From positions 310,001 through 374,000 of the forward strand of contig JACKEA010000002.1 of the NCBI GenBank assembly GCA_020633235.1: a DNA stretch of 64,000 nt. Reading direction: 5' to 3'. Below, piece by piece: positions 25,447 to 33,623 of the stretch. A program made the translations under genes and the position numbers. This DNA comes from Polyangiaceae bacterium. Lineage in GTDB: Bacteria; Myxococcota_A; Polyangia; Polyangiales; Polyangiaceae. How positions within the stretch are numbered: position 1 is the stretch's first letter; every line of letters starts with the position of its first letter. The notes beneath the pieces are model-generated. The model was given only the letters and a program-made list of their open reading frames with translations, was not told the origin of the DNA and did not search any database.

Positions 25447-26406
25447 TCAGAACAAGTAGCGCTCGCCGGAGTCGCACAAGATGGTGACGACCTTCGAGTC
25501 CTTGGGCAGCGTCTTGGCGAGCTCACAGGCGGCGTGCACGTTGGCGCCGGAGGATGGGCCGACGAGCAGTCCTTCTTCCCGTGCCAGACGCCGTGCCATG
25601 CGCTCGGCAGCAACGTCGCTCACCGCCGCCACCTCGTCGATCACGCTGCGGTCGACGATCTCCGGCACGAAGCCCGCGCCCAGGCCCTGAATGCCATGCA
25701 TGCCCGCCGGCTTGCCGCTGAGCACCGCGCTGGCCTGGGGCTCCACGGCAACGATGCGAATGTTCTTGTCGTGCTGCTTGAGGGTGCGGCCGACGCCGGT
25801 GACGGTACCCCCGGTGCCCACCCCCGCCACGAACGCCGCGAGGCCCGGCGCCGCCTGCTCGAGGATCTCGTGCGCCGTCCCCCGGGCATGAGACTCGGGG
25901 TTTGCGGGGTTATCGAACTGACTCGGCATGAAGGCGCCGTCGGTCTGCTCCAGGATCTCCTCGGCCTTGTCCACGGCGCCAGCCATGCCATCGAGCGCCG
26001 AGGTGAGCACGATCTCCGCGCCGTACGCGCGCAAGATGTAGCGTCGCTCCAGGCTCATGTCCTCCGGCATCACCAGCACGCAGCGGTAGCCGCGCACCGC
26101 AGCGATCATCGCCAGACTGATCCCGGTGTTGCCACTGGTGGCTTCCACGATGGTGGCGCCTTCCTTCAGGCGACCTTCCCGCTCCGCGCCGAGGATCATG
26201 CCGAAGGCCGGGCGGTCCTTCACGCTGCCGCCCGGGTTCATCAGCTCCGCCTTGGCCCACACGGTGGCCCCAGCGGCGTCCGACACCCGTGCCAACCGCA
26301 CCAGGGGAGTCGCGCCGATCAGCCCCAAGACTCCTTCTGCGACGCGGTAGCCGCTCTCGGTGCGGTGGTCTTCGCCGGGCAGCACGGACTCTCTCTTCGA
26401 CGCCAT
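25447..26406 (-). CDS. cysK: Cysteine synthase (O-acetylserine sulfhydrylase)
   Basis: A 319-residue PLP enzyme that makes cysteine from O-acetylserine and sulfide. The PLP lysine is K63 in NPGGSVKDRPA. The substrate loop EATSGNTGIS, the phosphate-binding GVGTGGTVTGVGR and the closing SSGAN are all present, as is GIQGLGAGFVPE. Length is normal, and no regulatory CBS domain is attached. CysK is favoured over CysM by GIQGIGAGF-type residues, not proven. ATG at 26406 chosen because the upstream extension is not conserved in type. It follows the YgfZ-like gene by 36 bp on the same strand. Confidence 0.94.
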   Translation of the reverse strand: MASKRESVLPGEDHRTESGYRVAEGVLGLIGATPLVRLARVSDAAGATVWAKAELMNPGGSVKDRPAFGMILGAEREGRLKEGATIVEATSGNTGISLAMIAAVRGYRCVLVMPEDMSLERRYILRAYGAEIVLTSALDGMAGAVDKAEEILEQTDGAFMPSQFDNPANPESHARGTAHEILEQAAPGLAAFVAGVGTGGTVTGVGRTLKQHDKNIRIVAVEPQASAVLSGKPAGMHGIQGLGAGFVPEIVDRSVIDEVAAVSDVAAERMARRLAREEGLLVGPSSGANVHAACELAKTLPKDSKVVTILCDSGERYLF

Positions 26407-26442
26407 TTCGGCTACGGTAGTGGTCGGCCTCGCCGGTTGCAA

Positions 26443-27345
26443 TCAGACGGGCTCGGCGAGCACTTCCGCCTCGGCTCCCGCCACCAAGAGCCGGGTCTTC
26501 GGCTCCGCAAAGGCAGCAGAAACCCGAGCCAGCGCCAGCAGCTGCCCGGCGACGGCGCTGTTGGCCACCGTGGTGAGCTCGCCCACCGCCGCGTCGTGTC
26601 CGGGCGCATTCACCGCCATGCCGGGCGTCGCGTCTGCGGACAGTCGCAGCGTGATCACACTGCGCTTGGTCTTGCCTCGGGCGTTTTGCATGTAGACGAC
26701 CTCCTGCCCCAGGTAACAGCCCTTGGTCCAACACACCGCGCGCTCCGCCAGCGAAGCGTCGTGGGGATTGTCCCCGGCGTCGAAGTCGACCCCGAAGCGC
26801 GGCACCCGGCGTTCCACTCGCAGGCGCTCCCAGTCCTCCGCACTCCCGACGACGGCGCCCGCGTTCGTGAGCCGCTCCAACACCTCTCGAGCGTCGGTTC
26901 GGCGCACCACGACCGCCGCGCCCCCGAGACCGGTGAGGTCCACCGCGCCCAGAGCGATGGCGCCTTCGTCCCGCGCGAGCTCCGTCGCCTTGGGGCCGTG
27001 CAGGAACAGGAACCCGAGCTCCGCGCTGCGGTCGGCAATCTCCGCGTCTTCCATCACCAGCATCCGATCCAGATGCGACAAGAGCTCCGCCGTGCGGTTC
27101 GGCGCCGCGCTCGAGTAGATGGCGTCCGCGCTGGCCACCAGCACCAGGTCACTCACGATCTTTCCCTGCTTGGTCAGCGACAGGCCCCAAGCGCCTCGGT
27201 CCGGCGCCACGCCCGCGGTATCGCAGGTGAGCACGGCGTTCAGCCAGCTCGCCCGGTCCGCTCCCGTGACCTCCAGACAGCCGAGCTCGGGCGCAGCGAC
27301 GACCAGCGCGCCTTCTCGCGCCGCGCGATCTTGCAGCGAAGTCAT
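26443..27345 (-). CDS. ygfZ: Folate-binding YgfZ/GcvT-like protein
   Basis: A 300-residue protein of the YgfZ/IbA57 family, which uses tetrahydrofolate to assist maturation or repair of Fe-S enzymes, including the radical-SAM protein MiaB. The family signature K-G-C-Y-x-G-Q-E is present (TKGCYLGQEVVYMQ), with the reactive Cys, followed by RGKTKR. The N-terminal GcvT-like domain covers about 1-220 (ADRASWLNAVLTCD) and a short C-terminal barrel ends the protein. Start ATG 27345. Its neighbour downstream is cysteine synthase, a plausible link to Fe-S supply but not a known operon rule. Confidence 0.9.
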   Translation of the reverse strand: MTSLQDRAAREGALVVAAPELGCLEVTGADRASWLNAVLTCDTAGVAPDRGAWGLSLTKQGKIVSDLVLVASADAIYSSAAPNRTAELLSHLDRMLVMEDAEIADRSAELGFLFLHGPKATELARDEGAIALGAVDLTGLGGAAVVVRRTDAREVLERLTNAGAVVGSAEDWERLRVERRVPRFGVDFDAGDNPHDASLAERAVCWTKGCYLGQEVVYMQNARGKTKRSVITLRLSADATPGMAVNAPGHDAAVGELTTVANSAVAGQLLALARVSAAFAEPKTRLLVAGAEAEVLAEPV

Positions 27346-27425
27346 GGCCTGTCTCTTGGCCCGTCCCCCGGGGGCGTCAAGCTGCACCGTCGCCAGCGAC
27401 GGCGAGCCAGCGGCGAGCCAAACAC

Positions 27426-28256
27426 CTACTCGACGGGGATTTCCTCGCTGTGCAGCGGGTACATGGGACCGTCTTTCAGCGTGACGTCCACCACCGAGCC
27501 GTCGTCGTGTTTCAGGGTCAGGTGCAAGCCCACCTGCGAGTTGGTGTTGATCAGGCTCTTGGGCTCGCCTTCTTCCATCTTGCGGACGTCCTTGCCCTGG
27601 ATGGCCATGATGCGATCCCCGGGCTTCACGCCGGCGCGGGCAGCCGGAGACTCCGCCACCACGCGACTGACGTACACGTCTTGGGTCCGGAGCTCGTAGT
27701 AGAAGCCCACGCCAATCTTGGCCTTGGCCGGGGCGATGGCGAGCCGCACCTTGGCGCCGCTGTCACACAAGATGTCGAGGCTCCCCTGCTGCGCCTCGCG
27801 ATGCGGATGCTTGATGTCCCAAACGCAGATGGGATGGTTGTTGATGGGGTTCTTGTCCCAAAGCTCCACACGCAGCACGCTGCCCTTGGGCACCCGGTAG
27901 TTGCTCTTCACCCCGTCCGGCCAGGTGGGCGTCAGGGTGTTGGACTGCACCGGCGTGCGGACGATCTCTTCTTCCCCCAGAAACAGCTTGGCAAAGGGGT
28001 CCGGCGCCGCGCCGCCCACGGCGTCCCAACGCCGGCCATCCCGCGTGGTGCTGGGAATGGTGGCCCCCTCGAACGCCAGGTAGAGCACGTCCGCCGGCGG
28101 CGGTGGCGACAGCTCCTTGCCCGCAGGCGCCGGCCGCACCGGCGTCTTGATCTCCGGGTACACGGCACCGCAACCGAAGGCCGCAAGGACGCAGACCAGC
28201 GCCGCCGCGCAGAGCGGGAGCGCGAAATTGGCGAACGAATCCCGCAGGGACTTCAT
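27426..28256 (-). CDS. Lipoprotein with C2-like and PDZ domains
   Basis: A 276-residue lipoprotein. The signal peptide ends VLAAFGC (C29), followed by a short Pro-rich linker. Residues about 52-150 have the C2 pattern: strand LYLAFEGATIP, then DPFAKLFLGEEE, TPTWPDGV and LRVELWDKNPINNHPICVWDI, the order seen in Ca/lipid-binding C2 domains. Residues about 185-265 form a PDZ domain (VYVSRVVAESPAARAGVKPG, then DRIMAIQGKDV). Pairing C2 with PDZ in a bacterial lipoprotein is uncommon. It is divergent from asnS. It probably binds membrane or protein C-termini in the periplasm; partner unknown. Confidence 0.88.
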   Translation of the reverse strand: MKSLRDSFANFALPLCAAALVCVLAAFGCGAVYPEIKTPVRPAPAGKELSPPPPADVLYLAFEGATIPSTTRDGRRWDAVGGAAPDPFAKLFLGEEEIVRTPVQSNTLTPTWPDGVKSNYRVPKGSVLRVELWDKNPINNHPICVWDIKHPHREAQQGSLDILCDSGAKVRLAIAPAKAKIGVGFYYELRTQDVYVSRVVAESPAARAGVKPGDRIMAIQGKDVRKMEEGEPKSLINTNSQVGLHLTLKHDDGSVVDVTLKDGPMYPLHSEEIPVE

Positions 28257-28307
28257 GACAGCCGCGCAGGCTACCACATCGACGCGATAATGAGCTATCT
28301 CGCCCCC

Positions 28308-29600
28308 ATGGCCCGCGTCAGCATCGATAGCCTCCATTCCCACGTCGGCGAAACCGTCACCCTGGAAGGCTGGCTCTACAACAAGCGCTCCAGCAAGAAG
28401 CTCGTGTTCCTGGAGCTTCGCGACGGCACCGGCATCGTGCAGTGCATCGTGTTCAAGGGAGACGTGAGCCCCGAGCTCTTCCAGCTGGCCGACGGCCTGG
28501 GGCAGGAGTCGTCATTGCGCGTGGTGGGCGAAGTGCGTGCCCATCCCAAGCACGAAGACACCTTCGAGGTGGGCGTCAAGGAGCTCACCGTTCTGGCGCC
28601 GTCGGACGACTACCCGATCTCGCCGAAAGACCACGGCACGGACTTCTTGATGGACCATCGCCACCTGTGGCTTCGCAGCCGCCGGCAGCACGCGATCATC
28701 CGGGTGCGCCACGCGATCATCCAGGCCGTGCGCAGCTTCTTCGACGATCGCGGCTTCACCTTGGTGGACGCCCCGATCTTCACGCCCAACGCATGCGAAG
28801 GCACCAGCACGCTGTTCGAGACGACGTACCACGAGCAGAAGGCGTACCTGACGCAATCCGGCCAGCTGTACATGGAAGCCGCCGCCGCTGCTTTCGGGCA
28901 GGTGTACTGCTTCGGCCCCACGTTCCGCGCGGAGAAGAGCAAGACGCGACGCCACCTGGCGGAGTTCTGGATGGTGGAGCCAGAGGTCGCCTTCATGGAC
29001 CTCGCCGGTGACATGCAACTTGCGGAGGACTTCCTGTCGGCCATCGCCGCTCACGTGCTCGCCACGCGGCGGCAGGAGCTCGCGGTCCTGGAGCGCGACG
29101 TGAGCAAGCTGGAAGCCATAAAGGCGCCGTTCCCGCGCATCACCTACCACGAGGCCATCGACATCTTGCGCGAGGCCGGTCACGACGCGAAGCCCGGCGA
29201 CGACTTCGGAGGCGACGAGGAAACCGTCATCAGCCAGAAGTTCGATCGTCCGGTGATCGTGCATCGCTACCCGGCAGCGCTGAAGGCCTTCTACATGAAG
29301 CGCGATCCCGAAAACCCCGAGCTCAGCCTGTGCATGGACGTGCTCGCCCCAGAGGGCTACGGCGAGGTCATCGGCGGCGGACAGCGCGAAGACGATCTCT
29401 CGGTCCTCGAAACCGCAGTGAAGACCCACGGCCTGCCGGAAGACGCCTTCCAGTGGTACTTCGACGTCCGCCGCTACGGCAGCTTCCCCCACGCAGGCTT
29501 CGGCCTTGGCATCGAGCGCACCGTGGCCTGGATGTGCGGCCTGCCACACGTTCGGGAGACGATCCCCTTCCCCCGCATGCTGAACCGCCTCTCGCCCTGA
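28308..29600 (+). CDS. asnS: Asparaginyl-tRNA synthetase
   Basis: A 430-residue class IIb synthetase that charges tRNA-Asn. The N-terminal OB fold (about 1-105: VTLEGWLYNKRSSKKLVFLE) binds the anticodon. The catalytic core has motif 2 (FRAEKSKTRRHLAEFWMVEPE) and motif 3 (GFGLGIERTVAWMCG). The Asn-type segment LTQSGQLYMEAAA and the length separate it from AspRS and LysRS. ATG 28308 matches the conserved MARVSIDSLHSHVG start; an upstream in-frame ATG at 28290 lies within a GATAAT sequence and is less likely. A degenerate repeat copy overlaps its stop codon. Confidence 0.96.
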   Translation: MARVSIDSLHSHVGETVTLEGWLYNKRSSKKLVFLELRDGTGIVQCIVFKGDVSPELFQLADGLGQESSLRVVGEVRAHPKHEDTFEVGVKELTVLAPSDDYPISPKDHGTDFLMDHRHLWLRSRRQHAIIRVRHAIIQAVRSFFDDRGFTLVDAPIFTPNACEGTSTLFETTYHEQKAYLTQSGQLYMEAAAAAFGQVYCFGPTFRAEKSKTRRHLAEFWMVEPEVAFMDLAGDMQLAEDFLSAIAAHVLATRRQELAVLERDVSKLEAIKAPFPRITYHEAIDILREAGHDAKPGDDFGGDEETVISQKFDRPVIVHRYPAALKAFYMKRDPENPELSLCMDVLAPEGYGEVIGGGQREDDLSVLETAVKTHGLPEDAFQWYFDVRRYGSFPHAGFGLGIERTVAWMCGLPHVRETIPFPRMLNRLSP

Positions 29601-29621
29601 CGGGGATCGCGCCGAGGCCGG
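29599..29621 (-). repeat. Degenerate copy of the dispersed element (copy D)
   Basis: On the minus strand this reads GGCGCGATCCCCGTC, identical over 15 bases to the core of copy C, but it has lost the TGTTGG start and the final GCG. It overlaps the asnS stop in a 25-bp convergent gap. Confidence 0.55.
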
Positions 29622-29625
29622 AAAA

Positions 29626-30318
29626 TCAGCTGCGGAGATCCTCGGACTCGAGAATCAGCATTTTTTCATTGGGTGTTGGTGCGGCGCGCACCAGAGCGCG
29701 AGCAAGCTCCACGTTGCTCGTCGATCGGTACCGCTCTTTGAGACGTCGTGCCCCCACCCACGACAGCGTCGTGAGCAGGGCGTCACTCACCGTCGCTCCG
29801 ATACGCTCCCCAGGGCGCGACTCGTCTCGGTCCGGCCCGGTAATGAACGACGGTCGCGCGATCACGCTCGAGAGCGCCGAGTCGCGCAGCAGCCCTTCCA
29901 CGCGCGCCCGCGCGCCGTAGTAACCGCCCTTCGCCGTGTCGCTCACGCCCGCCGCGGACAGGTACACGAACAGCGGCGCGACCCCCGACCCCTCGGCGGC
30001 TTTCAGCAACAACGCGCTGAGGCCGTAGTCGACGCTCTCGTAGCTGTCCCCCGTCGTCGCGCCGCGCTTCTTCGTGGTACCGAGCAGCGCGAACACCACC
30101 TCGGGACAGAGGCGCGTGAGCTCTTCGGTCATGGCCCCGAGCTCCCAGGCGGCGGTGGACACTTCCGCCCCCATGGCGGAAAACCGCTCGCGCCACTCCG
30201 CGAGGCGTCCAGAGTCGGGTCGCACGTGAGCCACCACGCGAACGCCCTGCTCGGCGAGCTGGCGCACGACCTCGCGGCCGGTGTAGCCGGTGGCGCCGCC
30301 CACGAAGGCCGTCTTCAC
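29626..30318 (-). CDS. NAD(P)-binding NmrA/SDR-like protein
   Basis: A 230-residue Rossmann-fold protein. The dinucleotide-binding motif GGATGYTGREVVRQL is at residues about 7-21, with the second strand ending VVAHVRPDSGR. VVFALLGTTKKRG and LFVYLSAAGVSD follow the atypical SDR/NmrA-like oxidoreductase pattern. The catalytic YxxxK is reduced to a GGYYGARARVE-type segment with no clear Lys, so it may bind the cofactor without classical reductase activity. The GTG start overlaps the stop of the upstream heme-oxygenase-fold gene (GTGA, 30315-30318), so the two are coupled. Confidence 0.88.
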   Translation of the reverse strand: MKTAFVGGATGYTGREVVRQLAEQGVRVVAHVRPDSGRLAEWRERFSAMGAEVSTAAWELGAMTEELTRLCPEVVFALLGTTKKRGATTGDSYESVDYGLSALLLKAAEGSGVAPLFVYLSAAGVSDTAKGGYYGARARVEGLLRDSALSSVIARPSFITGPDRDESRPGERIGATVSDALLTTLSWVGARRLKERYRSTSNVELARALVRAAPTPNEKMLILESEDLRS

Positions 30319-31064
30319 GAAGTCACCCGGATCTCGCCGCTCGGCCCGCGCACGAGCCCTACCGCCCGAGCCACGTCGTCGCGGTAGTCGAGCCACGCCT
30401 CGAGAGCCCCGGACAGCCCCTCCACCACCGCGTCTTGCCGCGCCTCGGGGACATGCTCGAGGATCACGCGCCAAGCCGCCGCGCGATGCGAGCCCTCCAC
30501 CTGACGGTGCGCCTTGGTCAGGGCCAGCCGCTCGAGGGGCAGGCCGTAGTGCTTCACCAGTGGATGCTCGGACAGGGGTGGCTCCGGGCGGCGCTCCGCT
30601 GCGGGATCCAGCTCGCCCCGCTCGAAGCGGGTGCCTTCGACGAAGAGTGTCGTTACGGCAGCGGCCACGTCCCATCCCCGCTGCTGGGTGGCGTCGTCCA
30701 GGTAGGCCCGGTAGCGCGTGGCTCCCGGCAGCAGCTCGACGTGCTCGAAACGCTCCAGATCCATGCCCAGCCCCCGCGGATAGTCCAAGAACAACTCCGG
30801 ATGCGGACGACCGGCCACGAGCCCGCCGGTCTCCTCTTCGTACACGTTTTCGATCAGCTCGCGGCGAGCCGCGGCAATCGGACACGTGACGTAGGCGCGC
30901 GCCACCATGATCGGAAAGTCGCGCACGTAGGTCGCGTACTCTTGCTCGAGGTGAACGTGTAGGCGCGCCGCCGGCACCAACCCACTCTGAAACGCCGGCC
31001 ACGCCCAGTGCTGTTTCCGTTCCATGACGGCGAGCAGGCGTTCCTTGAAGTCCGAACCAGTCAC
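30315..31064 (-). CDS. Heme-oxygenase-fold protein (TenA/PqqC/CADD-like)
   Basis: A 249-residue all-helical protein from GTG 31064; an ATG at 31025 gives 236 residues and is equally possible. YVRDFPIMVARAYVTCP, then NVYEEETGG, then HPELFLDYPRGLGM is the pattern of the heme-oxygenase-like superfamily that includes TenA, PqqC and the CADD-type iron oxygenases. Potential metal ligands are the Glu residues of YEEETGG and the later HRAAAW. Members do thiamin salvage, PQQ closure or p-aminobenzoate formation; which applies here cannot be told. It is coupled to the NmrA-like gene downstream, suggesting a two-protein oxidation/reduction step. Confidence 0.82.
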   Translation of the reverse strand: MTGSDFKERLLAVMERKQHWAWPAFQSGLVPAARLHVHLEQEYATYVRDFPIMVARAYVTCPIAAARRELIENVYEEETGGLVAGRPHPELFLDYPRGLGMDLERFEHVELLPGATRYRAYLDDATQQRGWDVAAAVTTLFVEGTRFERGELDPAAERRPEPPLSEHPLVKHYGLPLERLALTKAHRQVEGSHRAAAWRVILEHVPEARQDAVVEGLSGALEAWLDYRDDVARAVGLVRGPSGEIRVTS

Positions 31065-31289
31065 GATCTCGGGTGTTAGCGCGCTCTGGCGAGCAACGCG
31101 AGTCCCGCTGCTCGGCCTATTGGCCGAAAAACATGCGGTCTGCCTCTTGACGCATGGTGAGAAGCGGGCTCGTTTCTCCGGAGCCACGGATTGGGTCATT
31201 GCAGATGTCAAAGCGGATGTGACAACTCGCTTCCGAGGACCCATGCTAACGAGGATGTCTCGACTCCCGAGGGAAGCCCGGAGGAATTG

Positions 31290-32120
31290 ATGGCCCGCAT
31301 GTTCGGTTTCATCGGTAATCGTGCAGACCTGGGCGCGCGTGTGCTCGCGCTGCACGCACCGGTGCTGCGCGTGAAAGCGTCGCCGGAGGAACCGCTCGGT
31401 TGGGGGATTGGTTTCTATCAGTCTGGGGAAGTCCTTCTGCGCCGCCGCCCGGTGGACGAGCGAGACGTGATCGACCTGGCCGAGGCCGCGGAGAACATCC
31501 GGACCGACATCCTGGTCGGCCACGTGCGTCATCCGAGCGTGGGCACGCTGAGGACCGAGAACACCCACCCGTTCCGCTACCGCAACTGGCTCTTCGCCCA
31601 GACCGGAACCATCGTGGGCTTCGAGCGCCTCCGGGATCGTCTGCTCGCCTCCCAGCCGGAGTTTCTGAGTCGAAACATCCGCGGGGACACGGACAGCGAG
31701 ATGTTCTTCTACCTGTTCCTGTCGTTCCTGCACGACGCGGGGCATCTGAACCAGACCCACGTCGCCCCGGAGCACGTGGCCCAGGCCCTGCGCAGCAGCA
31801 TTTCCTTGGTGGATCGCCTGAGCGCCGAGGAAGGCCACGCCGAAAACCGCGGGGACATCCTGGTCACCAACGGCGAGCACATGCTCGCGGTGCACCGCAA
31901 CGGGACCATGGCCTACCGCGTCCTCAAGGGCCGCCACGACGTCGAGGAGCTGCTCGGCGAAGAGGGCCTGCGCAAGACGCGCATCCCCAGCATCGACAGT
32001 ACCCGCTTCACCGTGATCGGCTCGGAGCTGGATGCCATTCCGGCGGGCTGGACAGCCGTCGAAAGCCCGTGCATCGTGACGCTCACTCGCACGGATGACC
32101 CGCACACGGAGCCGCTCTGA
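31290..32120 (+). CDS. Class II glutamine amidotransferase-like protein lacking the catalytic Cys
   Basis: A 276-residue Ntn-fold protein of the YafJ-type amidotransferase family. Family signs are MFGFIGNRADLG at the start, LGWGIGFYQSGEVL, LVGHVRHPSVGTLRTENTHPF (substrate-binding Arg, Asn, His) and RGDTDSEMFFY. The nucleophile normally is Cys2 (MCRLFGF in active enzymes). Here codons 2-4 read Ala-Arg-Met, so glutaminase activity should be absent unless processing differs. The start is secure: GGAGGA lies six bases before the ATG at 31290, and no upstream in-frame Cys-containing start fits. Its 3' end overlaps the next lipoprotein gene by 26 bp. Confidence 0.88.
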   Translation: MARMFGFIGNRADLGARVLALHAPVLRVKASPEEPLGWGIGFYQSGEVLLRRRPVDERDVIDLAEAAENIRTDILVGHVRHPSVGTLRTENTHPFRYRNWLFAQTGTIVGFERLRDRLLASQPEFLSRNIRGDTDSEMFFYLFLSFLHDAGHLNQTHVAPEHVAQALRSSISLVDRLSAEEGHAENRGDILVTNGEHMLAVHRNGTMAYRVLKGRHDVEELLGEEGLRKTRIPSIDSTRFTVIGSELDAIPAGWTAVESPCIVTLTRTDDPHTEPL

Positions 32121-32751
32121 TCGAAGCCTCGGGCCCTGGGCCTTTGGCCTGCTCGTGCTGAGCGCGTGTGGCCAACGGCCACCAAATTTCCCGACCACCG
32201 GCGAGCTCTCGGACGAACCGCGACACGCACCGGGCGTGGCAGTGGATCCCGCGCCGGAGCTTCCACCGCCGCGCGCGGAAGCGGACACCGAGAGCGGACT
32301 GGTGAGCCTGGACGCGCCGGCGGATCCGGAGCGTGCACGCGACGTGGTGCGCGAGTTCTTCAGCGCCATCGCCCGCAGCTCCTACGACGACCTGGAGCCA
32401 CTCTTGGACGAGCAGGCCTGGGTCAACGGCGGGTCGAGCGGCGGTCGCCAGCGCGCCCGGAGCTTCTGGCAGATGCGCCTCAGCCGTCTGGACTACGGCT
32501 CCCTCGCCGGTCAGGTGATCTTTCGAGAGGCGGACCTCGAGACCTACAGCGCCAAGGACGTGAACGAGCTCCGTCCGCCGCGCGCCCTTCCGATGTCGGT
32601 CCAAGGCGACGACGTCTTGATCAAGGTTCCGGTGGCCGTGCCGCGAACGGGGCGCACGCGCCTGTTCGGCGACGAGATCGCGTTCTTGCTGCGGCCCTCG
32701 GGCACCGGCTTCGTGATCGTGGAGATGCTCGAGGAGTTTCAGATCCCCTGA
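32095..32751 (+). CDS. Lipoprotein of unknown function, NTF2-like C-terminus
   Basis: A 218-residue lipoprotein with signal peptide ending LLVLSAC (C25). A disordered Pro/Glu linker (about 27-75) precedes a domain starting DPERARDVVREFFSAIARSSYDDLEPLLDEQ, the opening helix pattern of SnoaL/NTF2-like folds; strands such as DVLIKVPVAV and GDEIAFLLRP follow. Its start lies 26 bp inside the amidotransferase-like gene, and its stop is 3 bp before the zinc-ribbon gene, so the three form an operon. A ligand-binding or stress-related periplasmic role is possible but unproven. Confidence 0.85.
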   Translation: MTRTRSRSDRSLGPWAFGLLVLSACGQRPPNFPTTGELSDEPRHAPGVAVDPAPELPPPRAEADTESGLVSLDAPADPERARDVVREFFSAIARSSYDDLEPLLDEQAWVNGGSSGGRQRARSFWQMRLSRLDYGSLAGQVIFREADLETYSAKDVNELRPPRALPMSVQGDDVLIKVPVAVPRTGRTRLFGDEIAFLLRPSGTGFVIVEMLEEFQIP

Positions 32752-32754
32752 CCC

Positions 32755-33537
32755 ATGTCGAACCTTCCGCACTCCCACGCCTGCCCCGCTTGCGGCACCT
32801 TCGTCTCCACCGGGGGCGGTCGCTGTCCGTCCTGCGGTGCACTGCTTCCGGAAGTGATGGGCTCGGTTCCACAGCAAGTGCATCGCGGCGTCATGGCGCG
32901 TCCCAAGCCGAAGCCAAAGGCCCCGGTGATGGCCATCCTGATGGTCAGCGGCGCCGTGATCATCGTGGGCGTGTTCCTGCTTTGGTGGACGCTGGGCGCC
33001 GGCGCGAAGCCCGCGCCCTCGGCCAGCGCCGCCGCGCCGCCGCCGCCGGCCCCGACCGACAGCGCAGCTCCGACGTCCGTGGAGCTGTCTCAGGCGCTCA
33101 CCGACGCCCGGCGCCGAGCGACCAGCTGGTACCGTGACGCGAGCTTGCTGAGCATCGAAGCCGCGCCCGTAGCCGCCGGCAAGCTCGACGATCCCAAGGC
33201 CAGTGTCGTCGTCACCTGGGGCAAACCCACGGGACGCCTCGGTCCCGGTGCTCCCGTCGGCCCCGCCCGCTTGGTCGTCACCGTCACCGTCGTCGGCGCT
33301 TCGGAGAAGCAAGCGCAAGACGCGGACAAGAGCGTGGGCGTGGCCGAGCCCAGCTGCACCCTGGACGCCGCCTGGCGCGCCGCCGTCGCGTCGGGGCTCC
33401 CGTCGAGCAAGGCGCTGACGCTGAGCTACGCCCACAACCAGAAATACGATCGCGCGGTGTGGACCGCCCGCGCCGCGGGCGGCGAAGGTGACACCCGCAC
33501 CCTCGACGGCCAGAGCTGCGCCATCATGGTGCGCTGA
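32755..33537 (+). CDS. Zinc-ribbon single-pass membrane protein
   Basis: A 260-residue protein. An N-terminal zinc ribbon (C10-x2-C13, C24-x2-C27) faces the cytoplasm. One membrane helix lies at about 58-79 (MAILMVSGAVIIVGVFLLWW), preceded by a basic Lys/Pro stretch that fixes the N-in orientation. A Pro/Ala linker then leads to a periplasmic domain (about 110-260) with two cysteines (EPSCTLDAAW, DGQSCAIMVR) that may form a disulfide. This layout of ribbon, helix and periplasmic domain is common in myxobacterial envelope proteins. It is third in the 31290-33537 operon. Function unknown. Confidence 0.85.
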   Translation: MSNLPHSHACPACGTFVSTGGGRCPSCGALLPEVMGSVPQQVHRGVMARPKPKPKAPVMAILMVSGAVIIVGVFLLWWTLGAGAKPAPSASAAAPPPPAPTDSAAPTSVELSQALTDARRRATSWYRDASLLSIEAAPVAAGKLDDPKASVVVTWGKPTGRLGPGAPVGPARLVVTVTVVGASEKQAQDADKSVGVAEPSCTLDAAWRAAVASGLPSSKALTLSYAHNQKYDRAVWTARAAGGEGDTRTLDGQSCAIMVR

Positions 33538-33578
33538 CCGAGACGGCGTGCTCGCGCCGTGTCGTGCAGCGCGACGTG

Positions 33579-33599
33579 GCCGCGCCGCCCCGACAAGAT
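33579..33599 (-). repeat. Degenerate far half of the dispersed element (copy F)
   Basis: The segment resembles the far arm of copy B (CCGCGCC core followed by ACAAGA-like end) and lies in the 86-bp convergent gap between 33537 and 33624. The 27-bp core itself is not recognisable, so this is a weak call based on position and partial match. Confidence 0.35.
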
Positions 33600-33623
33600 C
33601 TGGCTGCTGGCAGCGATCTGCGC

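Noticed and set aside
31180..31260. Sigma-70 promoter before the amidotransferase-like gene
   Set aside because: GTGACA and TTGACG are present but no acceptable -10 lies 16-18 bases downstream of either.
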